Source of the DNA: Solibacillus sp. FSL R7-0668
Lineage (GTDB): Bacteria > Bacillota > Bacilli > Bacillales_A > Planococcaceae
Length of the DNA: 64,000 nucleotides
Assembly (NCBI RefSeq): GCF_038006205.1
Contig: NZ_JBBOUU010000001.1
Span: 1,862,001-1,926,000, forward strand
Reading direction: 5' to 3'
Position numbers and translations under genes: made by a program. A model generated the notes under the pieces. The model was not told the origin of the DNA. It was given only the letters and a program-made list of their open reading frames with translations, and searched no databases. Positions within the stretch are counted from its first letter, which is position 1. Each line of letters begins with the position of its first letter. Shown here one piece after another: positions 52,694-61,989 of this stretch.

Positions 52694-54610
52694 CTATTCC
52701 GTTTTTGTATACTCTATTACTACATAGCCTGTATACGCAGTTCTATCATTGCCTGGTTCGACTACAATGTCGGTCTTATTTGCGAAGAGTCCGATTTGCG
52801 ATGCGAAGTTGTTGTACCGGGCAAGGGGCAGTGGCAAGAATACGGTCCCATTTGTCGCAAAGCCTGTTAAACTGACAATAGTGCTGAGGTTTGATATGCC
52901 GTGAGCTACGCTTTTCGGTGTCGTATTTGTAAGTGACCCAAGATTCACTTGCTTGCGATAAATTGTCTTACCATCTATCCATAGTCGCCCAGTGTTTTGT
53001 TCTGTAGTTGAATAGTCGCTAAAAGAAGAAACCATTTTAGTAGCTGTAATTGTACGGTCTGCAATTTTTAAACCTGTAACTGCTCCATTGGCAATTCTTG
53101 CAGTAGTTACAGGTTCATTATTGATATTAAGCCAGTTTGCTTGACCAGAAGGGTTATTAAATACGAAAACGGAAATCACATAGAATGTCATGGTATTGCG
53201 AGAAATGAAGAAACCCATTGCCCGCTGATAGCCATTTCCCGTATCGTCTCCGTTATGCTTTACCAAAAAGACATGCCCATCGTCACTTGGCTGGTCACTA
53301 AACTTATTCCCGCTCCATGAAGTGAAATAAAAGGCATCTCCAGGCTTCATATGGTACAACGTATATTGGCCAATCGATATAGTACCTCCGCCCACATTAA
53401 TCTCCAGTGCAGGTAATTTTCCATATAGATTGTTAATAGTAGATGCAACGTTGTCTCCTTGAATCTCTGAATCTACCTCCGTCAAGTCACCCAAGGTTTC
53501 TTCCACAGTTCCCAAAGCCTGTGCAATTTCAGATATGCCCGTTGGAGCGGATATTGCTGTTTTTACCTCACTTAACTCAGAGCGGACTTTTTGGGCGATT
53601 GTCAACTCCGCTTTTCCGAACACTACGCTGATGCTCTGTCCATCTGCGTCATAGGTTTCTTCGACTTCGGTGATGCGCGTCGTCATGGATACACCCCATG
53701 CTTTGGAAATGACTTTGACAGTCTGCCCAAGATCGAAGTCTACTTTATATGTTAAATTGCCGTGTGGATTGATAGATGTATCAAATGAATATCGTATGGC
53801 TTGCTCACTCAGCTTACTTTGACCTCGAAAGATTAGTGTATCAATGTAATCCGAACCAAAGTCTTCCGCCCGCAAATCCTTAGCATCCACAAAAATTTCA
53901 TGTCTTGTCTCACCTGAGCCACCTGTAATCGAAATAAAGGTTCGCTCTGTGCCTTCTCCTTCACCAGCAACGAGGGCAGTGTTGGCATAATCTCCTGCAC
54001 TTATCGTATAAATCTGTTCCGTAAGATTTTCATATTCCTTAGAAAATACTGCTTGTGATTCCTTTCCTCTATACAACGATATGGTAAATCCCCCTGTCGC
54101 GGGAGAGAACACGGTCTTAATGCCAATATCTGAAGCAACACATAGTCCTGTCACCGCATCCATCAAATTTCTATACGATATTTGTGTGCTGATGGGAACA
54201 TTTAAGTTTGGAGCAGAAAAGGATATATTCGAAATCTTCCTTGCTGTATCAGAAGGATTGATAAGATTATTATTTAAAAGTTGCTCTACACAAGTAGAAA
54301 TATCACCAGACAATTTCTCCGTTTGCCAAACAATGCGGTGGGAGAGGAAGGAGGTTGCAAACCGACCACTCACAGTAATAACTTCATGCTCGGTTTGAGA
54401 AAGTTCCAGATGTTCGATGATCCCAGCTTCCTCATCATCATTTTTCCAGATGATATTCCCTTCCTTTAATAGTTCTGTATTTTCCGAAGTTGCAATCGCT
54501 TTTAACTCAAATGAGCCACACTGGGAATAGCGTCTCGTCCAGCGTAAGTACTCGAAGGACTCCACAATGCCCACAAGCTCTCGGTTTGAATTGTAGATAT
54601 ACAGTTCCAT
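52694..54610 (-). CDS. ReqiPepy6 Gp37-like tail protein (Tal/baseplate hub)
   Basis: A 638-residue phage tail protein. The N-terminus (ELYIYNSNRELVGIVESFEY and RWTRRYSQCGSFELKA) and the SGRFATSFLSHRI segment match the siphovirus Gp37-like family, a hub-forming (Tal-type) protein. The C-terminal third carries a beta-rich region, probably a fibre or receptor-binding part. Located between Dit and the fibre gene, as expected for the baseplate hub. Confidence 0.82.
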   Translation of the reverse strand: MELYIYNSNRELVGIVESFEYLRWTRRYSQCGSFELKAIATSENTELLKEGNIIWKNDDEEAGIIEHLELSQTEHEVITVSGRFATSFLSHRIVWQTEKLSGDISTCVEQLLNNNLINPSDTARKISNISFSAPNLNVPISTQISYRNLMDAVTGLCVASDIGIKTVFSPATGGFTISLYRGKESQAVFSKEYENLTEQIYTISAGDYANTALVAGEGEGTERTFISITGGSGETRHEIFVDAKDLRAEDFGSDYIDTLIFRGQSKLSEQAIRYSFDTSINPHGNLTYKVDFDLGQTVKVISKAWGVSMTTRITEVEETYDADGQSISVVFGKAELTIAQKVRSELSEVKTAISAPTGISEIAQALGTVEETLGDLTEVDSEIQGDNVASTINNLYGKLPALEINVGGGTISIGQYTLYHMKPGDAFYFTSWSGNKFSDQPSDDGHVFLVKHNGDDTGNGYQRAMGFFISRNTMTFYVISVFVFNNPSGQANWLNINNEPVTTARIANGAVTGLKIADRTITATKMVSSFSDYSTTEQNTGRLWIDGKTIYRKQVNLGSLTNTTPKSVAHGISNLSTIVSLTGFATNGTVFLPLPLARYNNFASQIGLFANKTDIVVEPGNDRTAYTGYVVIEYTKTE

Positions 54611-54612
54611 CT

Positions 54613-55464
54613 TTACACCCCCAGAAACTGCGGACGAAAGTAAATACTAACCTCTAACAGTTCCATATTGACTGAAGCATCGTATCGCAGTGTATTAAGA
54701 CCTGCTGCGAGTTGAAAGAACACCGAATTGGTATCCAACAGTGAAAAAGCATTTGTAACCGTTGAACCATCAACTTTGATCACACGCTTACCAGCGAAAT
54801 GGGTATATACACGAAGTTCATCCCCAGCGCTCATTGTAGTGAGAAGTCGGATATATTCTCCCGTGTCTATGTTTAATAGTTCAGGGTTCGACACAGTACC
54901 TAAGGCCCTAAACACTATCTCGCATCCACAAGATACATCCCCTATATTTTCCACCGTAATGATTTGGCTAGGTTGACGCATTCCGAACTCCATCCCAGTC
55001 ATTGGAATTTCCAATTCAAACTCAAATAGCGGTATCCATGATGCCAGTTCCTCTCGCACCTCATTTAATGTCTCAAAGAAAGGGGATGGGCAGAGCAGAC
55101 TGACAAAGAAGTTTGGTATTCGTTGCCGATTAGAAACACTAAAACCTGCTTCCTCTACCACACAGGAAATCTGTCTCTCACGGTATTGAAGGGTTCCTAG
55201 TAGCTTTGGGCTGAATATTTGAAGGAAGTGTTGTCTCCTTTTATAAGCTTCATCGGGAGTATCAGCAACAACCGTACCTTCAATCGTTATGTTTCGCATA
55301 TCTAGTGTGGAGGAAATATAAAAAGCGCCATCTTGGTCTGGCGCCTTGAAAGTGTTAACAGTTTGACGGATGTTGCCAGTACCATCTATCTTCGTAAGAA
55401 AGTACGGTCGGCTTTGCTTTAGCGTAATACTCTCTCCATCTCTATTGGTATATGTTAGTTCCAT
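54613..55464 (-). CDS. Distal tail protein (Dit / siphovirus tail component family)
   Basis: A 283-residue protein with the Sipho_tail pattern: an N-terminal beta domain (LTYTNRDGESITLKQSRPYF), IEGTVVADTPDEAYKRRQHF, and a C-terminal galectin-like part (AGLNTLRYDASVN). It forms the baseplate ring joined to the tube. The ATG at 55464 follows AAAGGAGG; the frame begins within the end of the tape-measure gene. Located between tape measure and Tal-type hub. Confidence 0.87.
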   Translation of the reverse strand: MELTYTNRDGESITLKQSRPYFLTKIDGTGNIRQTVNTFKAPDQDGAFYISSTLDMRNITIEGTVVADTPDEAYKRRQHFLQIFSPKLLGTLQYRERQISCVVEEAGFSVSNRQRIPNFFVSLLCPSPFFETLNEVREELASWIPLFEFELEIPMTGMEFGMRQPSQIITVENIGDVSCGCEIVFRALGTVSNPELLNIDTGEYIRLLTTMSAGDELRVYTHFAGKRVIKVDGSTVTNAFSLLDTNSVFFQLAAGLNTLRYDASVNMELLEVSIYFRPQFLGV

Positions 55465-55477
55465 TGCCGTACCTCCT

Positions 55478-57898
55478 TTACAATTCAAGTGCCAGTTTAC
55501 GGGATAGGTTCTTAAACTCCCGTGCTAGTTCTTTTTCTGATAGAGCCTTAGGTGTCACTACAGAAATGTTTTGAGTGATACTTGCACCAGTGGCATTGCC
55601 TTGCCCAGATACACCTCTGTAATTAAAGTCAAAGCTGGTTGGCACTGCATTTTGCATATCCCTTGAAACTGCTGTCATTGCATCCTCAAAACCTACACCG
55701 ATACCTTCACCCATGTTGCGGCCAATTCCAGCAAATAGGGTTGAAGGAGAGCGGATACCGAAGAAGTCTTTAATCCTTGAAACAACATTTCCGAAAAATC
55801 CAGATATTTTACTCCATAGCCATGCCCCTGCGTCTGAAATACCTTGCCATAGACCTTTAATCAGATTGCCACCCACTTGAGCCATTTGACCGATATAGCC
55901 AGTAAAGGCTTTGATCAGTCCAGAGATAATCTGCGGTACTGCTTTAACAATCTCCACGATTATCCTTGGTAGGTTTGCAATCAATGCCACAAACAGTTGT
56001 ACACCCGCTAAGATAATCTTATCGATGTTACCAATAACGGCATTGACCAGCGAGCTAACAATCTTGGGAATAGCACCTACAACAGTAGTAATAATCTGCG
56101 GCAATGCCTGAATGAGTGAAACTAGAAGCCGGATACCTGCATCAATAATCAAAGGAATCGAGCCAATAACAGCATTGATGATACTGTCGATAATTTGCGG
56201 AATTGCTTCCACAACTGCTGTAATAATGGTAGGCAAAGCTGTGACCAGTGAGGTCAATAATTGAATACCCGCATCAATAATCTGTGGAATAGATGCAATG
56301 ATAAAATCCACTATTGCTTTGATGATGACCGGTAAGGCAGAAGTAAGCTGAGGTATTGCCTCTACCAATCCCTGTGCTAACCCTATAATCAACTGCAAAG
56401 CGGCATCCAAAATGAGTGGTAGGTTATCCATCAATCCTTGGACAATCTGCATAACTGCAGAAACTGCCGCAGGGATGAGTTGTGGTAACGCTATGCCGAT
56501 TCCCTCCACAAGTGCTGTTACTAATTCAATTGCTGCATTTATTAGCAGTGGAAGGTTATCAATTAATGCACCGACAATCGTCATTAGAGCACTTACCGTC
56601 GCTGGAATAAGTTCGGGTAAAAGGCTCAAAATTGTTTCCAGTACTTGCGCGAATATATTTGTAACCAATTCAAGAAGCATTGGTAGCAAGTCTGCAACCG
56701 CCGCTAATATTGCGCCTGTCGCTGTTGGCAAGGCGGCTACGATATTTTCTAAAACCGGTACAATATTAGTGACAACCGCCTCGAAAGCATCAACAAGATT
56801 CTCAGTCAGATTCGTCATATCAGCATTGGCATTACCGAGTCCAGCTGTAAATGAACCAAGTGCGGCCTGTAGTAACCCAATAGAACCGGAGATTGTCTCG
56901 GTTGATTCTTTTGCAAAGTTACCTGCATACTGCTCTGTGTTCTCAAAGAACATTTGCATTGCTACTTCGGCTTTTTCCGCTTGTGTTGCAGTATTCCAAG
57001 TGAAATCCAGACCCTTTGCGAGAGCATAGGCTTCGATGTTTGTAGCGTTCATCGCAACACCTAAGTTATCCATCATATCAAAGTTACCCTTTGCCGCCCC
57101 AGTGACTGCCTCCAATGCCGAGGACATATCAATACCCATAACAGATGCCATGTCTGCCGCACGTTGCATGGCCTTTTCAGTTAGCTCAAGACTTCTCTGT
57201 TGCTGTATACCAGAACCTTGGAATAACGCGCCCATTTTGTTGGCAGTTGCTAGGTACTCACTTTGGGAAACACCTAGATTTTTATAGGCTTCCTCACCAG
57301 TTTTCTGAATCGATGCAGCATATGCTCCAAAAACCGCCTCCGATCCACCTAGGTTTTGTTCTAATTCTCCGAACTGAGTAACTACCTCTTTACCTAACTT
57401 AATAGCCGCGGCTCCAGCGGCAACGGCAACCGCACCCATCGCCACACCAATTCCCTTGAGTACACCGCCAAGCTTTTCAAACCTGCCACCAGCATCCTCT
57501 GCACTTTTACCGGAATCCTCTAACTCTTCACCGAGATTATCCGCTTCAATTGTAGACTCCTCAAGTTCACGTTCCATAAGGTTCAGTTCTGCCTGAGCCC
57601 TGTTTAATTGTATTAGCCAGTTTTGGGTACGACGGTCATTTTCACCGAAAGAGGAGGAGGCATTATCAAGGGCAGCCTTAAGGGTAGAAATCTTTTCTTT
57701 CTGTGCGTCAATTTCTTTATTTAAAACGGCATTTCGAGCCGTGATCGATTGAATGGATTTATCGTTTTTATCAAATTGACTGGTTACAAGGGCCATTTCA
57801 CTACCTAGTACCTTAAATGATTGATTGATTTCGGAGAGTGCCTTCTTAAATTCTCGCTCACCCTCGACACCTATTTTTAATCCAAAATTATCCGCCAT
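55478..57898 (-). CDS. Phage tail tape measure protein
   Basis: An 806-residue protein. An N-terminal coiled coil (about 20-130) is followed by a TP901-type core (GEEAYKNLGVSQSEYLATAN, MSSALEAVTGAAKGNFDMMD), then a long run (about 380-650) of hydrophobic repeats of roughly 35-40 residues of the type PQIIDAGIQLLTSLV...LPxII. The C-terminus holds GIRSPSTLFAGIGRNMGEG. Length sets tail length, roughly 120 nm by the usual 0.15 nm per residue rule. GGAGGAGG precedes the ATG. Confidence 0.93.
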   Translation of the reverse strand: MADNFGLKIGVEGEREFKKALSEINQSFKVLGSEMALVTSQFDKNDKSIQSITARNAVLNKEIDAQKEKISTLKAALDNASSSFGENDRRTQNWLIQLNRAQAELNLMERELEESTIEADNLGEELEDSGKSAEDAGGRFEKLGGVLKGIGVAMGAVAVAAGAAAIKLGKEVVTQFGELEQNLGGSEAVFGAYAASIQKTGEEAYKNLGVSQSEYLATANKMGALFQGSGIQQQRSLELTEKAMQRAADMASVMGIDMSSALEAVTGAAKGNFDMMDNLGVAMNATNIEAYALAKGLDFTWNTATQAEKAEVAMQMFFENTEQYAGNFAKESTETISGSIGLLQAALGSFTAGLGNANADMTNLTENLVDAFEAVVTNIVPVLENIVAALPTATGAILAAVADLLPMLLELVTNIFAQVLETILSLLPELIPATVSALMTIVGALIDNLPLLINAAIELVTALVEGIGIALPQLIPAAVSAVMQIVQGLMDNLPLILDAALQLIIGLAQGLVEAIPQLTSALPVIIKAIVDFIIASIPQIIDAGIQLLTSLVTALPTIITAVVEAIPQIIDSIINAVIGSIPLIIDAGIRLLVSLIQALPQIITTVVGAIPKIVSSLVNAVIGNIDKIILAGVQLFVALIANLPRIIVEIVKAVPQIISGLIKAFTGYIGQMAQVGGNLIKGLWQGISDAGAWLWSKISGFFGNVVSRIKDFFGIRSPSTLFAGIGRNMGEGIGVGFEDAMTAVSRDMQNAVPTSFDFNYRGVSGQGNATGASITQNISVVTPKALSEKELAREFKNLSRKLALEL

Positions 57899-57912
57899 CC
57901 CTTCACCTCCTC

Positions 57913-58122
57913 CTATATGCCTAGTGGGATAATATCGTCAATGGTCTGAGTTTTCTTTGGCTTTTCAATGCCATGCCACTGCTTATGGCAAGCCCATAAA
58001 TCAAAAAACAGTCCAATTGGCAGGAGCCAGAATTCCTCTGCCTCCATGCCCATCTGGACTGTTCCATAATAAAGAAGCCGGGTAAAGACCTCAGCGTCCG
58101 TTACCCGACTTCCACGTTTTTT
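57913..58122 (-). CDS. Tail assembly chaperone, -1 frameshift extension (gpGT-like)
   Basis: About 67 codons in the -1 frame relative to the chaperone at 58101, open from the slippery site to a TAG at 57913: RGSRVTDAEVFTRLLYYG, EEFWLLPIGLFFDLWACHKQ and TIDDIIPLGI. It has no own start codon or ribosome binding site. In long-tailed phages the second chaperone is made only as a fusion by programmed frameshifting. Here this accounts for the otherwise empty 200 nt between chaperone and tape measure. Confidence 0.82.
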   Translation of the reverse strand, partial: KKRGSRVTDAEVFTRLLYYGTVQMGMEAEEFWLLPIGLFFDLWACHKQWHGIEKPKKTQTIDDIIPLGI

Positions 58123-58487
58123 GGAGTTTCCTCCTCACTTTCCACATTTCTCTTTGTACCTTTGAACATTGCCTCGGTAATTGCAGTTTTATATGCCGCT
58201 AAGTCAAGCGGTGAAGTAAGAAGCTCCACTTCTTCCTCTGTAAGCAATTCTTCTGGTGCGTTCTTATTCTTAAGATTACGAATCAAAATGGACTGGTTTG
58301 CAAGCAGCGTGATTAGCCAAACAATCTCGTCCAGTGCCATCTCGAAGTTTTCTGATTTCATCAGTTTTTCTCCAAGGTTTTCAAGACCACCGTAACGACC
58401 GGCAATGGCCTTTGTTGCACGTGTAGTTAAAACCAGTTCATACTCTTTGTCACCTATGTTGATTAAGGCACTTCTATCATTATCCAT
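58101..58487 (-). CDS. Tail assembly chaperone (gpG-like)
   Basis: A 128-residue acidic, mostly helical protein (LINIGDKEYELVLTTRATKA, LEKLMKSENF-like region and EELLTEEEVELLTSPLDLAAY) encoded between the major tail protein and the tape measure, the invariant place of gpG-type chaperones. It ends in ETPKNVEVG, where the codons CCA AAA AAC form a slippery site. Confidence 0.85.
   Translation of the reverse strand: MDNDRSALINIGDKEYELVLTTRATKAIAGRYGGLENLGEKLMKSENFEMALDEIVWLITLLANQSILIRNLKNKNAPEELLTEEEVELLTSPLDLAAYKTAITEAMFKGTKRNVESEEETPKNVEVG
58116..58122 (-). promoter_or_regulatory. -1 programmed frameshift site of the tail chaperones
   Basis: The heptamer A AAA AAC in the zero frame (CCA AAA AAC GTG) is a canonical X XXY YYZ site, 13-19 nt before the gpG-like stop. 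The -1 frame leads into the extension at 57913. Confidence 0.82.
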
Positions 58488-58498
58488 GATTTCCCCTC

Positions 58499-59089
58499 CT
58501 ATGGTTCAGGTGTATATACAGGTTCATAGACTTCAGTGAACCAGCCTGTTATGGTGGTCGATGAAACACCAGGATCACCTTCTGTAACTTCCGCTTTCCA
58601 TGGGTGCTTGCCCAATCCATCTAGCTTATTCCTACGCATAACGGTTCCTTCGATGGTGGGTGTAGAAAAGGTAATGGAATCAGCCTTTGTCTGTAAGTTG
58701 GTAGCTGGTAGTCCAAACTTAACGCGATACAGCCAAAAATAGCGGTATGTTCCATTAGCTCTTTGTGCACGAAACCCTACTGCAACTGGTGTACCCACAT
58801 TTTCACTGGCTGAGATTAATACTCCGTTGTCATCTGTAGAAGCACCAGTTAAATCCGCTGCAACTGTCGGACCAATGTCGTCAACACCGAGAGTGAGAGT
58901 ACCACTGTTAAAGTCTTTCACAACCTCAGCCGCACCATCGTCAGCATACAGAATTGCTTCCACCAGTTCTACCGAGAGTTCAGCAGTGATGGCTTTTGCA
59001 AGTACAGAAGGTTGGGCATAAGTTTCCTCACCGTTAGCGTCCTCGGTTATTTTTGAATAGTACAGTCTATCAAGACCGATCGTTGCCAT
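58499..59089 (-). CDS. Major tail protein
   Basis: A 196-residue tail tube protein of the phi13/TP901-type family: IGLDRLYYSKITEDANGEET, AKAITAELSVELVEAILYADD and the C-terminal RRNKLDGLGKHPWKAEVTEG. Directly upstream of the chaperones and downstream of the head-tail joining genes. GGAGGAA precedes the ATG. Confidence 0.9.
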   Translation of the reverse strand: MATIGLDRLYYSKITEDANGEETYAQPSVLAKAITAELSVELVEAILYADDGAAEVVKDFNSGTLTLGVDDIGPTVAADLTGASTDDNGVLISASENVGTPVAVGFRAQRANGTYRYFWLYRVKFGLPATNLQTKADSITFSTPTIEGTVMRRNKLDGLGKHPWKAEVTEGDPGVSSTTITGWFTEVYEPVYTPEP

Positions 59090-59092
59090 GTG

Positions 59093-59434
59093 TTATTCCT
59101 CCAATCTATAGTTTTTAGCCACATCGATGGCGTAATGATGATATCCAGTATCATCCTCGTGACCGATATATCTTCGTTCTGTCACAGTAAACTCTGCATT
59201 TATTAAAGAAGTTGTGAGCTGTCTTTTCCGCCTTAGATAGTTATTTTTAGAGAACAGTGATATCCTCGCTTCCTGCACATCAAAGCCTGGACGGTTATCA
59301 GCATGAACTTCAAAAATATCCGAAAGAGGGAGAATCACGACATACTCATCTGGTGCCAAACCTGAAAAAACCCCGGTTTCCACGGGAAGCGGTATAGTGG
59401 AAACAAGGGTATTCAATTCCTCTAAAATATTCAT
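59093..59434 (-). CDS. Phage tail terminator-like protein
   Basis: A 113-residue protein. The ATG at 59434 overlaps the preceding stop by 4 nt and follows GAGGAGG. It sits where siphophages encode the tail terminator (between the gp10-like and major tail proteins), and its beta-alpha pattern (LNTLVSTIPLPVETGVFSG, then YVVILPLSDIFEVHADNRP, EARISLFSK) fits. The assignment rests on position more than on sequence. Confidence 0.7.
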   Translation of the reverse strand: MNILEELNTLVSTIPLPVETGVFSGLAPDEYVVILPLSDIFEVHADNRPGFDVQEARISLFSKNNYLRRKRQLTTSLINAEFTVTERRYIGHEDDTGYHHYAIDVAKNYRLEE

Positions 59435-59862
59435 ATTTTCTCGATCTCCTCCTCCAGCTTGGCGACCATTGCGTTGATGCAAGGTTTCCTGGATGTATTC
59501 CTCGCAGGCTTTAGGAAGGGTTTTGCAGGCTGACCATGTTTGCCATATTCGATGATGCTGGCAAGTTTAGCATTGCTCTCACCGTCAGATCGCGGCTCAG
59601 CAAAGCCAACTTTTACATTGAAGTTACCGTTTCTATCCTGCTTTGCACTCGAGAGTCCTAATGAAGATAGCAGCTCGCCCGTACTTTTAGATGGATATTT
59701 CGTGCCCTTGCCAACCACCTTACTTAGATTTCCTTTAACTTTATCCAGCACCACTTCACCGCCAACTTCCAAAACCTTAGGAAGAATCACATCGGTCTGG
59801 TCAGCTAATCGAGATACCTTTAAAAGGAATTCTTCTGGCATCTTTATATTCGCTTTTGCCAT
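59431..59862 (-). CDS. HK97 gp10-like head-tail joining protein
   Basis: A 143-residue protein with the gp10 pattern: an N-terminal helix pair (VILPKVLEVGGEVVLDKVKGN), a mid region (KSTGELLSSLGLSSAKQDRNG) and GKHGQPAKPFLKPA, the G/PxxFLxPA motif typical of this family. Start at ATG 59862, 6 nt after GAGGTG. Neighbour genes overlap on both sides. Confidence 0.88.
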   Translation of the reverse strand: MAKANIKMPEEFLLKVSRLADQTDVILPKVLEVGGEVVLDKVKGNLSKVVGKGTKYPSKSTGELLSSLGLSSAKQDRNGNFNVKVGFAEPRSDGESNAKLASIIEYGKHGQPAKPFLKPARNTSRKPCINAMVAKLEEEIEKI

Positions 59863-59867
59863 ATCCA

Positions 59868-60203
59868 TCACCTCACAGTTGGTTCTAGCTTTTCAGCTAA
59901 AACCTCGACATACATTCCTCGATTTCTTACATCCTCAACACTTAAAATCTGATATCTTCCATCATCACAGACGATGACCATTTCATTCGTCACCTTAAGT
60001 CCGAAGATTTTCCTGAACCTGAATAGGGAAGTTGCAGATGAAAATGATGCCATATTCGTCCACCGTTCACTGCCATGCCGATCTTCCTTATAAGCAAGTA
60101 CACTAGCGAGTATGTTGTCACCTTTTGTGGCGAAGCCTTCCTCATCCTTTATTGGTACCGTACAGATGATATCGATGAAGGTGTTCATCTTTCCAAAACT
60201 CAT
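59868..60203 (-). CDS. Head closure (head-tail adaptor) protein
   Basis: A 111-residue protein (FGKMNTFIDIICTVPIKDEEG, VLAYKEDRHGSERW, KVTNEMVIVCDDGRYQIL) with the SPP1 gp16/HK97 gp7-like head-closure layout and gene position. Start at ATG 60203 after GGGGTG. Its beginning lies next to the end of the connector gene. Confidence 0.82.
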   Translation of the reverse strand: MSFGKMNTFIDIICTVPIKDEEGFATKGDNILASVLAYKEDRHGSERWTNMASFSSATSLFRFRKIFGLKVTNEMVIVCDDGRYQILSVEDVRNRGMYVEVLAEKLEPTVR

Positions 60204-60204
60204 A

Positions 60205-60525
60205 CTAAACACCCCACTCTCGGTCAAGTCGTAAAAGTAAGTTCACTGTGTTCCATACTTGTTGCCCCGCCTGTACACTATCTGCAAAGAAACCTGCCGT
60301 CGAGCCATCCCTGCTTTCATAGAAATGACTCGACAACATAATCACTGCCTGTTCTGTTGTTGGAGGCATGGCATGGGTTTCATAATAGTTTTCAGGAACA
60401 TGCTGATAGCTCTGTGCATATGAAACTGCAGCAGTGATAAATCCAATAAGGAGGGAATCATCCTGATCATGCGTTAAAATTAAGTTCGCTTTAACTTTAG
60501 GCAAGAGATTATCTGCCACTGCCAT
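60205..60525 (-). CDS. Head-tail connector protein (gp6-like)
   Basis: A 106-residue helical protein: LLPKVKANLILTHDQDDSLL, ITAAVSYAQSYQHVPENYY and QAVIMLSSHFYESRDGS, a clear match to the HK97 gp6/phage QLRG-type connector family. AAAGGAGG precedes the ATG. It builds the ring between portal and closure protein. Confidence 0.9.
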   Translation of the reverse strand: MAVADNLLPKVKANLILTHDQDDSLLIGFITAAVSYAQSYQHVPENYYETHAMPPTTEQAVIMLSSHFYESRDGSTAGFFADSVQAGQQVWNTVNLLLRLDREWGV

Positions 60526-60551
60526 ACTACCAACCTCCTTTACATTCCACC

Positions 60552-60764
60552 TTAGTCAGTCTCCATAAGCCCCGCTGCCTTTAGTTTGGCGAGCAGAGAA
60601 TTGAAGTCCGTAACTAATCCAGCAACATCGGTAGCTATGCTGTCTGCCTGATTTTCAAGAACAGGAAGCCCCGTAACCGAGGCCCCCTCTTTAATTTCTA
60701 AAACGCCACCGATAACAGTTTTTTCTCCGCCTTGTTCGGTATAGTTCTTCGTGTTATAACTCAT
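60552..60764 (-). CDS. Head fibre-like protein
   Basis: A 70-residue protein (KNYTEQGGEKTVIGGVLEIK, PVLENQADSIATDVAGLVTD) of the type annotated as head fibre, found after capsid genes in many Firmicutes siphophages. A hydrophilic N-terminal beta part is followed by a helix. GGAGG lies upstream. Likely a capsid decoration protein. Confidence 0.75.
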   Translation of the reverse strand: MSYNTKNYTEQGGEKTVIGGVLEIKEGASVTGLPVLENQADSIATDVAGLVTDFNSLLAKLKAAGLMETD

Positions 60765-60776
60765 AAAGCACCTCCG

Positions 60777-61970
60777 TTAGGCTTTCTGTTGGAGTACCTT
60801 AACGGCCTCCGGTAAGATAAGCTTTCCGTCAACTCGTTGAGTCGCAATAAATCCTACTTGACCTGTGACAGCATAGAGTTCATTTAAGCGTTTGAATACT
60901 CGTCCTTGACGGTCTGCCACCCAGTAATAACTAAAATCACCGAATACCACAGTCTTTGCACCTGCTTCAATAGTAGGTACATATGCTGAGGTGTACAGCG
61001 GACGGTTAAGGATCATATCAGGTGTTCCTGCCTGGATGGAAGGTTGCCATAGGTATTGCCCATTACCGTCTTTCAATTTACGAATAGCCTTTATTGTGGC
61101 ATCGTTCATTACGAATACTGCCTTATTACGATAAGGTGCTTTTAAGCTGTAGAATAAATCTAATACCTCATCCAAAGTGATGGCAGTGGCACTTGCCGCA
61201 GTAACACCAACTTGGCCGCCTCCTGTCGCATTAAGAATGCCTGTTGGCTTTCCTGTACCGTCACCTACAAAGAAGGCTTCCTCCTCCTTGTTACCAATAC
61301 GACGTGCGAATTCTCTCGTGATATAGCTTTCGAGATTAAACACGGAATCATTTAGCAGTTCCTCAGAGACTTTAATCATCGTTGCTAGTTTATAAGCACC
61401 AATCGATACTTGACCGAAGCTGTCATCACTTTCTGGAATGGCTCCTTCTTCATCTATCCAGCTAGCTGTGCCTTTGCTTGCAACAACAGGAATCTTACGG
61501 TCACCAGAAGATGTAGTGATTACATTGGCCAACCTACGGAAAATATTTTCTTCCTCTAGAGCTTCTACTAAATTACGCTCAAACTCATCTGGCACAAGGA
61601 ATCCGCCTTCAGAATCGGTGCCAATCTTTAGAGCGTTTCTTACTTCATAGCTGACATTGTCACGCATAGCGTTCCAGAAAGCTTTTTTGTATTCAGCACT
61701 TGCACGACCAGTCTTTTCCTCTCCAGTTCTAGTAGGTTCGTTCGTAATTGGGTTACTGATTGCTTTCGACAGTTCCAAGTCAATAGTTGCTTGACGTTCC
61801 AAACGCTCAATTTCCCTGCCAAGAGCCACCACGTCTGCTTCCATTTTTTCATAGGTTGTCGTGTCCTCAGCGGATAACAGTCCGTCACCGCCACGTTTTG
61901 AATCAAGGAATGCCTTTGCTGCGTCCCAAGCTTTAGCGCGTTTCTCACGCAATTCAAGAATTTTACTCAT
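60777..61970 (-). CDS. Major capsid protein, HK97 fold
   Basis: A 397-residue capsid precursor. The N-terminal about 100 residues form the scaffolding-like delta domain, strongly helical (ILELREKRAKAWDAAKAFLD, EADVVALGREIERLERQ). The mature part begins around 100-115 and shows the typical GGFLVPDEFERNLVEALEEE, KIPVVASKGTASWIDEEGA, and GDGTGKPTGIL motifs. The protease gene upstream would remove the delta domain. Confidence 0.95.
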   Translation of the reverse strand: MSKILELREKRAKAWDAAKAFLDSKRGGDGLLSAEDTTTYEKMEADVVALGREIERLERQATIDLELSKAISNPITNEPTRTGEEKTGRASAEYKKAFWNAMRDNVSYEVRNALKIGTDSEGGFLVPDEFERNLVEALEEENIFRRLANVITTSSGDRKIPVVASKGTASWIDEEGAIPESDDSFGQVSIGAYKLATMIKVSEELLNDSVFNLESYITREFARRIGNKEEEAFFVGDGTGKPTGILNATGGGQVGVTAASATAITLDEVLDLFYSLKAPYRNKAVFVMNDATIKAIRKLKDGNGQYLWQPSIQAGTPDMILNRPLYTSAYVPTIEAGAKTVVFGDFSYYWVADRQGRVFKRLNELYAVTGQVGFIATQRVDGKLILPEAVKVLQQKA

Positions 61971-61989
61971 TGTTATTTCCTCCTTTAAA

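Noticed and set aside
56412-57029. 205-codon plus-strand frame opposite the tape measure gene
   Set aside because: Shadow of the repetitive tape measure sequence; Ala/Ser/Thr-rich with no ribosome binding site.
59540-59977. 145-codon plus-strand frame opposite the gp10-like gene
   Set aside because: Antisense shadow in a compact phage operon; no start signal.
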